Shown: piece after piece, positions 7,120 through 12,415 of the stretch
Numbering within the stretch: the first letter of the stretch is position 1
Layout: each line of letters begins with the position of its first letter
NCBI GenBank assembly: GCA_023267475.1
Contig: JAHFND010000012.1
Coordinates: forward strand, 1-13,080
DNA length: 13,080 bases
Origin: a bacterium
Lineage (GTDB): Bacteria > Patescibacteriota > Minisyncoccia > Phycocordibacterales > UBA5272
Direction: 5' to 3'
Program-made: the position numbers and the translations under genes
The notes under the pieces: generated by a model
Database searches by the model: none
What the model was told of the DNA's origin: nothing
What the model saw: the letters and a program-made list of their open reading frames with translations, nothing else

Positions 7120-8376
7120 AATAAGTCTATGCAATTCTTCACGTGCAACTGTCGCGTCATCCCATTTTTCTTTTGTTCCATTTGGTCCCATGATATATGG
7201 ATCAGTTCCTTTTCCTACAATAAGTACAGTGTCACCTTTTTTTGCTAAGGAAAAAGCAAGTGCTATAGCTTTACGTCTATCTAAAATAAGATGAGGTTTG
7301 TGCTGTGTGACACCTGAGGCTATTTCATCAATTATTTTTTGCGGATCCTCATCATACGGATCATCATTTGTAATAATAATCTCTTCACAGTATTCATCTG
7401 CAATTTTTCCAAAGACTGGTCTCTTCCAAGAGTCACGTCCTCCTCCGGCTGAACCTATGACAGTTATCTTTCTAGAGTCTTTGAAAGTTTCATAGAGTTT
7501 TCTGTGACTATCTTCTGTGTGGGCATAATCTACAATCACACTAAAATCTTGGCCTTCTTCTATTCTCTCTACTCTTCCACGAATAATAGAAAGTCCTTCT
7601 ATTCCACTTTTTGCATTTCCAAGAGGTATTCCGAATTCATTTGAAAGAGTGAGTGCCGCTATAGCATTAGAAATCATAAACTTGCCAGCGAAAGGAATAT
7701 GAATTTTTTCTCCTTTATATTCTATATCACTACCAGTTTGTGTTTCGGAAAGTATGTGCACATCTTTAAGTGAGTAACCAATATTTTTTTCTACATCATA
7801 AATTAGAAATGCTGGAGCGTGTTCATTATCTATATTTGCTATAGAAATGCGAACAGGCTTTTTACTTCTTGAGAGTTGTCTTACTAGTCGAAGCTTGGCT
7901 TCCTTATATTTTTTAAATGAACCATGAGATTCGATGTGTTCAGGGGAGAGATTTGTAAAGATAAGTGCGTCCATGTGTATTCCAGCTTGTCTATAAAACC
8001 TCGCACCTTCTGATGTCATCTCAATAATTGCGTATTCACATCCAGCATCTACTGCATCACGCAAGAATTTCTGAGTGAAGAATCTGCCAGGGATTGTCAT
8101 CTTATAAAGATTTGGACGTGATTTCTCACCAATCTTAAAACGAATAGTAGAAAGTATTGCAGTTTTATTTCCATTTGCTTCTAGAATCGCGTTTATGAAT
8201 TCTACGGTGGATGATTTTCCTTTTGTGCCGGTGACTCCGATTACTGTGATTTGCTTTGATGGATTACGATAAATGATTACGCCGGTTATGGCGAGTAAAA
8301 AGTGATAGGCAGGTTGAAAGAATTTATAAAGCTTTCTTGGTATGAATTTTTCTATTGTGCGAAGAAGTTTTTCCAT
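7108..8376 (-). CDS. Mur ligase family protein, MurE-like, shortened N-terminus
   Basis: ATP-dependent amide ligase of the type that adds the third amino acid to UDP-MurNAc-dipeptide in peptidoglycan synthesis. The P-loop is GTKGKSST at 50-57 (MurE usually has GTNGKT). Other hallmarks are TNLSPEHIESHGS, RGRVERI (normally GR-M), VDYAHTEDS, GSAGGGRD, and TNDDPYDEDP at 336-345. The last aligns with the DNPR motif of diaminopimelate-specific MurE, but Arg is replaced by Tyr341, so the added residue cannot be read off. Length 422 against ~495 in E. coli: the N-terminal UDP-binding domain is cut to ~45 residues with a hydrophobic stretch at ~23-36. It begins 1 nt after the ruvA stop, in the same transcript. 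Cyanophycin-synthetase-like or other Mur paralogues are alternatives. Confidence 0.8.
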   Translation of the reverse strand: MEKLLRTIEKFIPRKLYKFFQPAYHFLLAITGVIIYRNPSKQITVIGVTGTKGKSSTVEFINAILEANGNKTAILSTIRFKIGEKSRPNLYKMTIPGRFFTQKFLRDAVDAGCEYAIIEMTSEGARFYRQAGIHMDALIFTNLSPEHIESHGSFKKYKEAKLRLVRQLSRSKKPVRISIANIDNEHAPAFLIYDVEKNIGYSLKDVHILSETQTGSDIEYKGEKIHIPFAGKFMISNAIAALTLSNEFGIPLGNAKSGIEGLSIIRGRVERIEEGQDFSVIVDYAHTEDSHRKLYETFKDSRKITVIGSAGGGRDSWKRPVFGKIADEYCEEIIITNDDPYDEDPQKIIDEIASGVTQHKPHLILDRRKAIALAFSLAKKGDTVLIVGKGTDPYIMGPNGTKEKWDDATVAREELHRLIKNK

Positions 8377-8377
8377 A

Positions 8378-8938
8378 TTATTTTAATAAAGTGAGAGATT
8401 CTTTAATTAAAGTACTTGTTGATTTATCTCCAGTTTTTAATTTTTGTAGCACGTCATGAATTTCTTTTGAAGAATATCCAAGTGTTTCAAGGGCGAGGCG
8501 TACTTCATAAGTTGTATCTGTTTCCTTTGACCCTACAAGATGAGAAAGTTTACCGCGTAATTCTAAGATTATTTTTTCTGCTGTCTTTTTACCAACTCCA
8601 GGGGTGTGTGATAATGCTCCAGCGTCTTCGCGCTCTACAGCGTCTGCGATAGAAGAAGGGGAATGTACTGAAAGCATAGCAAGAGCACTCTTTGGACCGA
8701 TACCAGAGACACCAATAAGTTTTTCAAATAAAAATAAATCCATTTCGTCCTTAAATCCAAAGAGTGTGAGTTGGTCTTCACGAACGTGAGTATATATATG
8801 TAATGAAACCTCTTCTTTAGGAGAAAGAGAAAGTAAAAGTGGCATAGGGGAAAGCACTTTATATCCAACTCCAGAGACATCGATAATACTGTGATGCTCG
8901 TTTGCCATTAAAACTTTGCCACGTAGGAATCCAATCAT
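8378..8938 (-). CDS. ruvA: Holliday junction branch migration protein RuvA
   Basis: Holliday-junction-binding subunit that loads the RuvB helicase. Three domains are visible: an OB fold at 1-~63 (MIGFLRGKV, DVSGVGYKV, YTHVREDQLTLFGF), tandem helix-hairpin-helix motifs (LIGVSGIGPKSALAML; HTPGVGKKTAEKIILELRGK), and a C-terminal domain III at ~140-186 (ALETLGYSSKEI). The 186-residue length is slightly short of the usual ~200, mainly in the flexible linker. The ATG at 8938 is supported by an extended -10, TGATATACT, 6 nt upstream. It is first in a two-gene operon with the MurE-like gene. ruvB and ruvC are not in this window. Confidence 0.95.
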   Translation of the reverse strand: MIGFLRGKVLMANEHHSIIDVSGVGYKVLSPMPLLLSLSPKEEVSLHIYTHVREDQLTLFGFKDEMDLFLFEKLIGVSGIGPKSALAMLSVHSPSSIADAVEREDAGALSHTPGVGKKTAEKIILELRGKLSHLVGSKETDTTYEVRLALETLGYSSKEIHDVLQKLKTGDKSTSTLIKESLTLLK

Positions 8939-8944
8939 GAGGAA

Positions 8945-8953
8945 AGTATATCA
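8945..8953 (-). promoter_or_regulatory. Extended -10 promoter of ruvA, leaderless spacing
   Basis: TGA-TATACT on the - strand (8953-8945), with 6 nt to the ruvA ATG and a weak -35. It shares an 82-nt divergent intergenic region with the rpsT promoter. Confidence 0.65.
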
Positions 8954-8973
8954 CGCAAGGATTTGGCTCGTTC

Positions 8974-9002
8974 TTGAAAGAAAAGGCGAAATGTGGTAGA
9001 GT
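8974..9002 (+). promoter_or_regulatory. Promoter of rpsT
   Basis: TTGAAA (8974-8979), 17-nt spacer ending in TGG, TAGAGT (8997-9002): a good -35 plus an extended -10. The hexamer ends 18 nt before the ATG, so the leader would be about 11 nt. The leader is A/T-rich with no Shine-Dalgarno site. Confidence 0.7.
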
Positions 9003-9020
9003 AAGGCATACAAAAAATAT

Positions 9021-9287
9021 ATGGCAATTACAAGAGGAGCAAAAAAAGCATTAAGAGTAAGTGATCGCAAACGAGTTGTGAATGATATTCGTCGTCGTAC
9101 TCTTAAGGAAACTGTAAAAACAGTACGTAAAGATATTGGAGCAAAGGATGCAAAAGCAATTAAAACTGATTTAGCTTTAGCTTACAAAGCGCTTGATAAG
9201 GCAGCAAAGACAGGAGTTATCAAGAAAGGCACAGCATCTCGAAGAAAGGCAAGACTCGCGAAAGCAGTAGCGAAGATGAGTAAATAA
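9021..9287 (+). CDS. rpsT: 30S ribosomal protein S20
   Basis: Primary 16S rRNA-binding protein of the small subunit. The 88 residues match the family length. The protein is a Lys/Arg/Ala-rich helical bundle, with AITRGAKKALRVSDRK at the N-terminus, NDIRRRTLKETVKTVRK, and the conserved AYKALDKAAKTGVIKKGTAS stretch followed by RRKARLAK. The first residues (MAITRGAKKALR) resemble the usual MANxKSAKKRIR. Its promoter, short leader and terminator mark it as a single-gene unit. Arg codons include a run of CGT-type codons that the tRNA-Arg(GCG) just downstream would read. Confidence 0.95.
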   Translation: MAITRGAKKALRVSDRKRVVNDIRRRTLKETVKTVRKDIGAKDAKAIKTDLALAYKALDKAAKTGVIKKGTASRRKARLAKAVAKMSK

Positions 9288-9319
9288 TAAAATCCGGCCT
9301 TAGGCCGGATTTTATTATT
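9283..9319 (+). terminator. 17-bp hairpin terminator of rpsT
   Basis: The left arm 9283-9299 pairs perfectly with 9303-9319, with a CCGGCC core and an A-rich/T-rich base. The rpsT stop codon (9285-9287) lies inside the left arm. Confidence 0.85.
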
Positions 9320-9347
9320 GTGTCTAGCGAGAAATCAAAAAATGTTG

Positions 9348-9353
9348 TAGTAT
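9348..9353 (+). promoter_or_regulatory. Probable -10 of tRNA-Arg
   Basis: TAGTAT at 9348-9353, 10 nt before the tRNA. The surrounding TGTTGTAGTAT resembles the tRNA-Lys element TGTGATAGTAT. No good -35 is seen. Confidence 0.45.
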
Positions 9354-9363
9354 CATACCACAC

Positions 9364-9435
9364 GCTCTCGTAGTTCAATGGATAGAATTCAAGTTTGCGG
9401 TACTTGCGATGCAGGTTCGATTCCTGCCGAGAGCA
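9364..9435 (+). tRNA. tRNA-Arg (anticodon GCG)
   Basis: 72-nt cloverleaf: acceptor GCTCTCG/CGAGAGC with discriminator A; D arm GTTC...GAAT; anticodon stem CAAGT/ACTTG around TTGCGGT (anticodon GCG, reading CGC and CGU); a 4-base variable loop; T arm GCAGG-TTCGATT-CCTGC. CCA is not encoded; CAA follows. Most bacteria read these codons with an ACG (inosine) tRNA, so a genomic GCG anticodon is notable. Confidence 0.95.
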
Positions 9436-9479
9436 CAAATACAACAAAAGCCCTACATGGGGCTTTTGTTGTATTTGTG
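9434..9479 (+). terminator. 20-bp perfect hairpin after tRNA-Arg
   Basis: The left arm 9434-9453 pairs with 9460-9479 around TACATG, giving 20 bp without mismatch and a GCCC/GGGC core. The right arm is T-rich (CTTTTGTTGTATTTG). The left arm begins at the last two bases of the mature tRNA, so the precursor's 3' trailer is the terminator itself. Confidence 0.75.
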
Positions 9480-9487
9480 TTCGAGAG

Positions 9488-9507
9488 AAAGCCAACTGCT
9501 TGGCTTT
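9488..9507. repeat. Small hairpin, AAAGCCA/TGGCTTT
   Basis: A 7-bp perfect stem (9488-9494 with 9501-9507) and a 6-nt loop, lying between the tRNA-Arg terminator and the larger imperfect hairpin. Purpose unknown. Confidence 0.5.
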
Positions 9508-9510
9508 CGT

Positions 9511-9579
9511 GCAGGAATCGAATAGGGGTCGCGAGAGCTTCTCGAGCGAAGCGAGGACTCTTGTGACCGAATTTCCTGC
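9511..9579. repeat. Imperfect palindrome containing an inverted tRNA-Arg T-arm copy
   Basis: Outer stem GCAGGAA (9511-9517) with TTCCTGC (9573-9579). Inner stem GGTCGCGAGAG (9527-9537) with CTCTTGTGACC (9558-9568): nine Watson-Crick pairs plus two G-U pairs. The centre holds CTCGAGCGAAGCGAG. Bases 9511-9522 (GCAGGAATCGAA) are the exact reverse complement of tRNA-Arg 9416-9427. No coding region fits. It could be a REP-like element, a relic of a second tRNA end, or an attachment-site remnant. Confidence 0.55.
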
Positions 9580-9617
9580 CTACTTCCCACCGAAAGAATA
9601 TTTATATGTATTTCGTA

Positions 9618-9623
9618 TATAAT
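9618..9623 (+). promoter_or_regulatory. Consensus TATAAT overlapping the annotated sigma start
   Basis: A perfect TATAAT hexamer at 9618-9623 shares two bases with the ATG at 9622. If used as a -10, transcription would begin near 9630-9631, where an in-frame GTG (9631) could be a leaderless start at the same 7-nt spacing as mutM and ruvX. It could also be chance in an AT-rich stretch. Confidence 0.4.
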
Positions 9624-10197
9624 GGCTGAAGTGTCTAATACTCTCTTGCTTACAGACGAAGAGCTGGCAGCCCTTAGTGTTTCTGACACTGTGTATTTTG
9701 GCGAGCTTATAAGACGTTACAGCGATACCCTTATACGTTATGTTTTAAGGCGTTCTCATGCGACCAGAGAAGACGCAGAAGATATAGTCCAGAATAGTTT
9801 TATAAAAATGTATCGCAATATTAATGATTTCGACAGTACTTTAAAATTTTCTTCTTGGGCATATCGTATAACTCATAATGAGACTATCGATTGGTATCGT
9901 AAAAAACAAAGTAGACCTCAATTGTATATTGGCAATGAGGATGAAAATATTTTTGATTCTATCGCGAGTGATATAAATATAGAAAAAGAAATTATAAACA
10001 AGGAGATAAAAAAAGAGATAGAGAATATTATCCAAACATTAGATCCAAAATATCAAGAAATTATATCTCTGCGATTCTTTGAAGATAAAAATTATGATGA
10101 AATAGCAGATATTCTACAAATCCCACCCGGTACAGTCGCAATAAGATTATCCCGAGCGAAGAAATTGCTCAAAGAAAAGTTAGCTAATTATTTATAA
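9622..10197 (+). CDS. ECF-like sigma-70 family RNA polymerase sigma factor
   Basis: Alternative sigma factor of regions 2 and 4 only. Region 2 covers ~23-100: FGELIRRYSDTLIRYVL, DAEDIVQNSFIKMYRN, and FSSWAYRITHNETIDWYRKK (core binding and -10 recognition/melting). A Glu/Lys/Ile-rich linker follows. Region 4 at ~135-185 has LDPKYQEIISLRFFEDKNYDEIA and the helix-turn-helix PPGTVAIRLSRAKKLLKEKL. The 191-residue length fits ECF factors. The ATG at 9622 keeps eight residues before LLTDEEL; a GTG at 9631 is an alternative start. A membrane protein gene follows after 4 nt, the usual position of an anti-sigma factor. Signal and regulon are unknown; the secreted protein downstream is the first candidate target. 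Confidence 0.88.
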   Translation: MAEVSNTLLLTDEELAALSVSDTVYFGELIRRYSDTLIRYVLRRSHATREDAEDIVQNSFIKMYRNINDFDSTLKFSSWAYRITHNETIDWYRKKQSRPQLYIGNEDENIFDSIASDINIEKEIINKEIKKEIENIIQTLDPKYQEIISLRFFEDKNYDEIADILQIPPGTVAIRLSRAKKLLKEKLANYL

Positions 10198-10201
10198 AAA
10201 C

Positions 10202-10999
10202 ATGAACACATTAAACCCACAAGATATTTTGGAAAAAATAAAGAAGGATGACATTAGGCCTCGTGCTAAATGGTTCTTCGTCTTGGAGCATGCAGTCCTC
10301 TGGATTCCTGGTGCGATTGTGACTTTAGTTGGGGGAGTTGCGGTGGCTGGGATGTTTTATTCTGGTTTTAATTCTGGGTGGGAGTACCGTGAGTTTACAC
10401 ACGACTCTCTTCTAAACTTTTTTATAGACGCAGTTCCGTTCGTCTGGATCATTTCATTTGGCCTATTCTCGTCTTTAATTGTGCGCGCACTTCGCACTAC
10501 ACATAGTGGTTACAGGTTATCAGCAGGAAGAATACTTCTTAGTAGTGTGACGGCAAGCATTCTTTTAGGTGGGTTAATTTATTTGGCGGATGACACATAT
10601 AAAGCCGATAGCTTTATTCGTTATTCTGTCCACACACGAGAGAAAGCGATATGGGACACTCCGACACAAGGCAGACTTCTTGGAGTTGTTGAAAAGATAG
10701 AAAATAAAATGATCAGCGTGAAAGATCAGAAAGGTGAGGTGTGGAGTGTAGACATTTCTCAAGCGAGTACAACAACACTACCATTTGTAAAAATTGGTGA
10801 GCCTATTCGTATCGTTGGTACGACAACGGAAGACGACGACTTTGTCGCTTGTAGAGTATTTCCTTGGGGTATTGGAGGAGTAGAAGTTCCTAATCAGAAA
10901 AGAAACAATAAAATAAATATTATGCCGAAGCAAAAAGTGTCTACTGATTGTGAAGAGGTCTTAAAAACATCAAAACATTTTAATCGTGAAAGAAACTAG
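10202..10999 (+). CDS. Three-helix membrane protein with OB-like tail, candidate anti-sigma factor
   Basis: 265 residues. A short cytoplasmic N-terminus (DILEKIKKDDIRPRAKWFFV) precedes three predicted membrane helices, at ~28-52 (VLWIPGAIVTLVGGVAVAGM), ~73-93 (FIDAVPFVWIISFGLFSSLI) and ~107-127 (ILLSSVTASILLGGLIYLA). A beta-rich segment at ~156-222 (GRLLGVVEKIENKMISVKD, then IGEPIRIVG and FVACRVFPW) looks like a small OB-type barrel. A basic tail follows. The layout matches membrane proteins I associate with CPR genomes, often beside a sigma factor. It starts 4 nt after the sigma stop with no Shine-Dalgarno site, so it is co-expressed. The anti-sigma role is inferred from position and topology; no zinc-binding or RskA-type motif is visible. 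Confidence 0.7.
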   Translation: MNTLNPQDILEKIKKDDIRPRAKWFFVLEHAVLWIPGAIVTLVGGVAVAGMFYSGFNSGWEYREFTHDSLLNFFIDAVPFVWIISFGLFSSLIVRALRTTHSGYRLSAGRILLSSVTASILLGGLIYLADDTYKADSFIRYSVHTREKAIWDTPTQGRLLGVVEKIENKMISVKDQKGEVWSVDISQASTTTLPFVKIGEPIRIVGTTTEDDDFVACRVFPWGIGGVEVPNQKRNNKINIMPKQKVSTDCEEVLKTSKHFNRERN

Positions 11000-11025
11000 A
11001 AAAGTTATTCGTATTACATAGTGTG

Positions 11026-11050
11026 CGGTTATAGAGACGTCTGTAAACCG
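11026..11050. promoter_or_regulatory. Dyad between the membrane protein and secreted protein genes
   Basis: CGGTT (11026-11030) and AACCG (11046-11050) flank an 8-bp palindrome, AGACGTCT (11035-11042), giving a nearly symmetric 25-bp element about 40 nt upstream of the secreted protein ATG. There is no T-tract, so it is a poor terminator. It could be an operator or an activator site. Confidence 0.45.
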
Positions 11051-11069
11051 ACAAATGAAATTTAACTCT

Positions 11070-11080
11070 TAAAATACTCT
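11070..11080 (+). promoter_or_regulatory. Possible -10 region of the secreted protein gene
   Basis: TAAAAT (11070-11075) overlaps TACTCT (11075-11080); the latter ends 8 nt before the ATG at 11089. Neither has a clear -35. The window alone does not show whether the housekeeping or the ECF sigma uses it. Confidence 0.35.
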
Positions 11081-11088
11081 ATAAAACT

Positions 11089-11691
11089 ATGAAAAATAAA
11101 CGAGCACAGTTTCTTGCATTAACTCTTGCTTCTATCGGAGCAGTTGGCGCATTCTCATCAGTAAGTGCTGCATCAGTTGCGTCAGGAACACCAGAGACTG
11201 TACGTGATCAAGTACACACAGCTATGAAACAAGCATTCACTGCAGATGACTATCAAGCTTATCTTGCAGTTACTAAAGATCATCCATCAAAGATGCCAGT
11301 TTTAACTGAAGAGCAATTCCATGCAATGGTACAAGCGCAGAAGTTAAGAGCGTCAGGTGATACAGCTGGGGCACAAAAAGTTTTAGATGCCGCAGGTATC
11401 AAACCACCGACGCATGGTAAAAAAGGAAAGCATGGAGATAGAGATCGCGAGGATATGATGTCTAATCTAACTGACGCTCAAAAAGCAACACTTGCACAAG
11501 CAAAGACACTTTTTGAAGCAGGAAAGATTACAGAAGGTCAAGCTCTACTTGATTCTGCCGGAATAAAGATGCCAATGGAAAGATTCCATGAAAAACATGA
11601 AAATGAAAAGCACGGAAATTCAAAAATCAAATCAACAATAAAAAATTGGTTCAAAGGAAAATCATCGACAGGGACAACTACAAATCAGTAA
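11089..11691 (+). CDS. Secreted His/Lys-rich helical-repeat protein, unknown function
   Basis: Exported protein of 200 residues. The signal peptide MKNKRAQFLALTLASIGAVG ends at VSA|A near residue 27. The mature part is helical with two related ~33-residue repeats: ~75-106 (FHAMVQAQKLRASGDTAGAQ, ending LDAAGIKPP) and ~128-162 (AQKATLAQAKTLFEAGKITE, ending LDSAGIKMP). Each reads as a helical hairpin, TPR-like in look. His/Lys/Asp/Glu-rich links follow both repeats (HGKKGKHGDRDRED; HEKHENEKHGN). The C-terminus is basic, then Ser/Thr-rich. Inferred: a periplasmic or surface protein, possibly metal- or stress-related like Spy/CpxP chaperones, but no Spy motif is seen. It lies 89 nt downstream of the membrane protein gene, beyond a dyad. 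Confidence 0.72.
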   Translation: MKNKRAQFLALTLASIGAVGAFSSVSAASVASGTPETVRDQVHTAMKQAFTADDYQAYLAVTKDHPSKMPVLTEEQFHAMVQAQKLRASGDTAGAQKVLDAAGIKPPTHGKKGKHGDRDREDMMSNLTDAQKATLAQAKTLFEAGKITEGQALLDSAGIKMPMERFHEKHENEKHGNSKIKSTIKNWFKGKSSTGTTTNQ

Positions 11692-11711
11692 AGTATAAAT
11701 ATACTCTCTTT

Positions 11712-11747
11712 AAAGAAAAACAAGGCAATACCTTGTTTTTCTTTTTT
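11712..11747 (+). terminator. 14-bp hairpin terminator with T-tract
   Basis: The left arm 11712-11725 pairs perfectly with 11731-11744 around CAATA and runs on in T to 11747. It ends the secreted protein transcript. Confidence 0.85.
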
Positions 11748-11751
11748 GGAT

Positions 11752-11757
11752 TATACT
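11752..11757 (+). promoter_or_regulatory. -10 element (TATACT) for the DUF1761 gene
   Basis: TATACT lies just after the terminator T-tract, 27 nt before the chosen ATG at 11785. It implies a leader of about 20 nt. A second hexamer, TATAGT, abuts the ATG and would be too close. Confidence 0.45.
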
Positions 11758-11784
11758 TTATATATTAATAATAATTTATATAGT

Positions 11785-12204
11785 ATGTTACCTATAAATA
11801 TAACAGCAGTTTTGGTTGCAGCACTTGCGACTTTTGTTGTGGGATTTTTATTACATGGTCCTATAGCGGGCAAGTTATGGATGAAGTTAGCAAACATTCA
11901 TCCTACAGGAAAAGAAAAGTTTTCTGACATGTACGGACAAATGTTTTGGAATTATGTAGCGAATGTAGTGTGTGCAATTGTAATGTCTGGAGTATTCTGG
12001 CTAGTATTTTCTTCACCTGTAATGGGGGAGATGAATGCTTATAGAGGTGCAATAGTAGCTTTCTGGCTTGGACTTGGTTTTGTGGTCACAGCTGCTTCAA
12101 TGGAGACAATCTGGATGGGGAGATCAGTTAAGTTGTGGTTATTCGAAGGGTTGGCTTCAATCCTCGGACTTATGGCGATGGGCGCGGTACTTGGTGGATG
12201 GTAA
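11785..12204 (+). CDS. DUF1761-like four-helix membrane protein
   Basis: 139-residue integral membrane protein with four hydrophobic segments: NITAVLVAALATFVVGFLLH at the N-terminus, FWNYVANVVCAIVMSGVFWL, AIVAFWLGLGFVVTAASMET and LASILGLMAMGAVLGGW at the end. The first loop, HGPIAGKLWMKLANIHPTGK, fits the family pattern of a G-P-x-x-G-K-x-W-M motif after helix 1. Family function is unknown. The start is placed at ATG 11785 because the frame extends upstream only to a TTG at 11746, which lies in the terminator T-tract, and the extra 13 residues are polar. It is flanked by terminators and so is a single-gene unit. Confidence 0.7.
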   Translation: MLPINITAVLVAALATFVVGFLLHGPIAGKLWMKLANIHPTGKEKFSDMYGQMFWNYVANVVCAIVMSGVFWLVFSSPVMGEMNAYRGAIVAFWLGLGFVVTAASMETIWMGRSVKLWLFEGLASILGLMAMGAVLGGW

Positions 12205-12228
12205 AGTATTTTAAAAAAACTCAAAATG

Positions 12229-12237
12229 TGATAGAGT
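12229..12237 (+). promoter_or_regulatory. Extended -10 promoter of tRNA-Ser
   Basis: TGA-TAGAGT (hexamer 12232-12237) inside TGTGATAGAGT, close to the rpsT and tRNA-Lys elements. It lies 23 nt before the mature tRNA, so the precursor has a ~16-nt leader. Confidence 0.6.
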
Positions 12238-12240
12238 AAT

Positions 12241-12262
12241 CCAACGATCGAAAGATTGTTGG
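12241..12262 (+). other. Leader hairpin running into the tRNA-Ser 5' end
   Basis: CCAACGATC (12241-12249), GAAA loop, GATTGTTGG (12254-12262): 9 bp including one G-U. The last two bases of the right arm are G1 and G2 of the mature tRNA, so this fold competes with the top of the acceptor stem. Confidence 0.5.
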
Positions 12263-12347
12263 ATAGGTGGCTGAGCGGTCTAAAGCAACAGTCTTGAAAA
12301 CTGTCGTCTGAGCAATCGGACCGTGAGTTCGAATCTCACCCTATCCG
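12261..12347 (+). tRNA. tRNA-Ser (anticodon UGA)
   Basis: 87-nt class II tRNA: acceptor GGATAGG/CCTATCC with discriminator G; D arm GGCTGAGCGGTCTAAAGC; anticodon stem ACAGT/ACTGT around CTTGAAA (anticodon UGA, codon UCA); a long variable arm between the anticodon stem and T arm; T arm GTGAG-TTCGAAT-CTCAC. CCA is not encoded; CAA follows. Confidence 0.96.
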
Positions 12348-12349
12348 CA

Positions 12350-12392
12350 AAACATAAAAATACACAGGCAAAACCTGTGTATTTTTATGTTT
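12350..12392 (+). terminator. 19-bp perfect hairpin terminator of tRNA-Ser
   Basis: The left arm 12350-12368 pairs with 12374-12392 around CAAAA. The base is A/T-rich with a short CACAGG/CCTGTG core, followed by ATTTTTC. It begins 3 nt after the tRNA. The ruvX -10 follows within 11 nt. Confidence 0.85.
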
Positions 12393-12399
12393 ATTTTTC

Positions 12400-12408
12400 T
12401 GGTAAACT
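12400..12408 (+). promoter_or_regulatory. Extended -10 promoter of ruvX, leaderless spacing
   Basis: TGG-TAAACT (hexamer 12403-12408), with 7 nt to the ATG at 12416. The -35 position lies inside the tRNA-Ser terminator. No Shine-Dalgarno site. Confidence 0.6.
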
Positions 12409-12415
12409 ATTCTCT

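Noticed and set aside
7112..7495. Two + strand open frames antisense to the Mur ligase gene
   Set aside because: The - strand frame has clear Mur ligase motifs through the whole stretch; these are antisense shadows.
9220..9495. A - strand open frame over the rpsT end and tRNA-Arg
   Set aside because: It contains the antisense of the tRNA T-arm, a common false gene pattern next to tRNAs.
9378..9689. Short open frames on both strands across tRNA-Arg and the hairpins
   Set aside because: They run through a tRNA and inverted repeats and have no protein-like composition or start signals.
11746..11784. TTG start at 11746 for the DUF1761-like gene
   Set aside because: It lies in the terminator T-tract upstream of the -10, and the extra residues are polar and not family-like.
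12323..12415. N-terminal extension of ruvX to 12323
   Set aside because: It would be encoded by the tRNA-Ser 3' end and its terminator; ATG 12416 has a promoter at the right distance and the normal family N-terminus.
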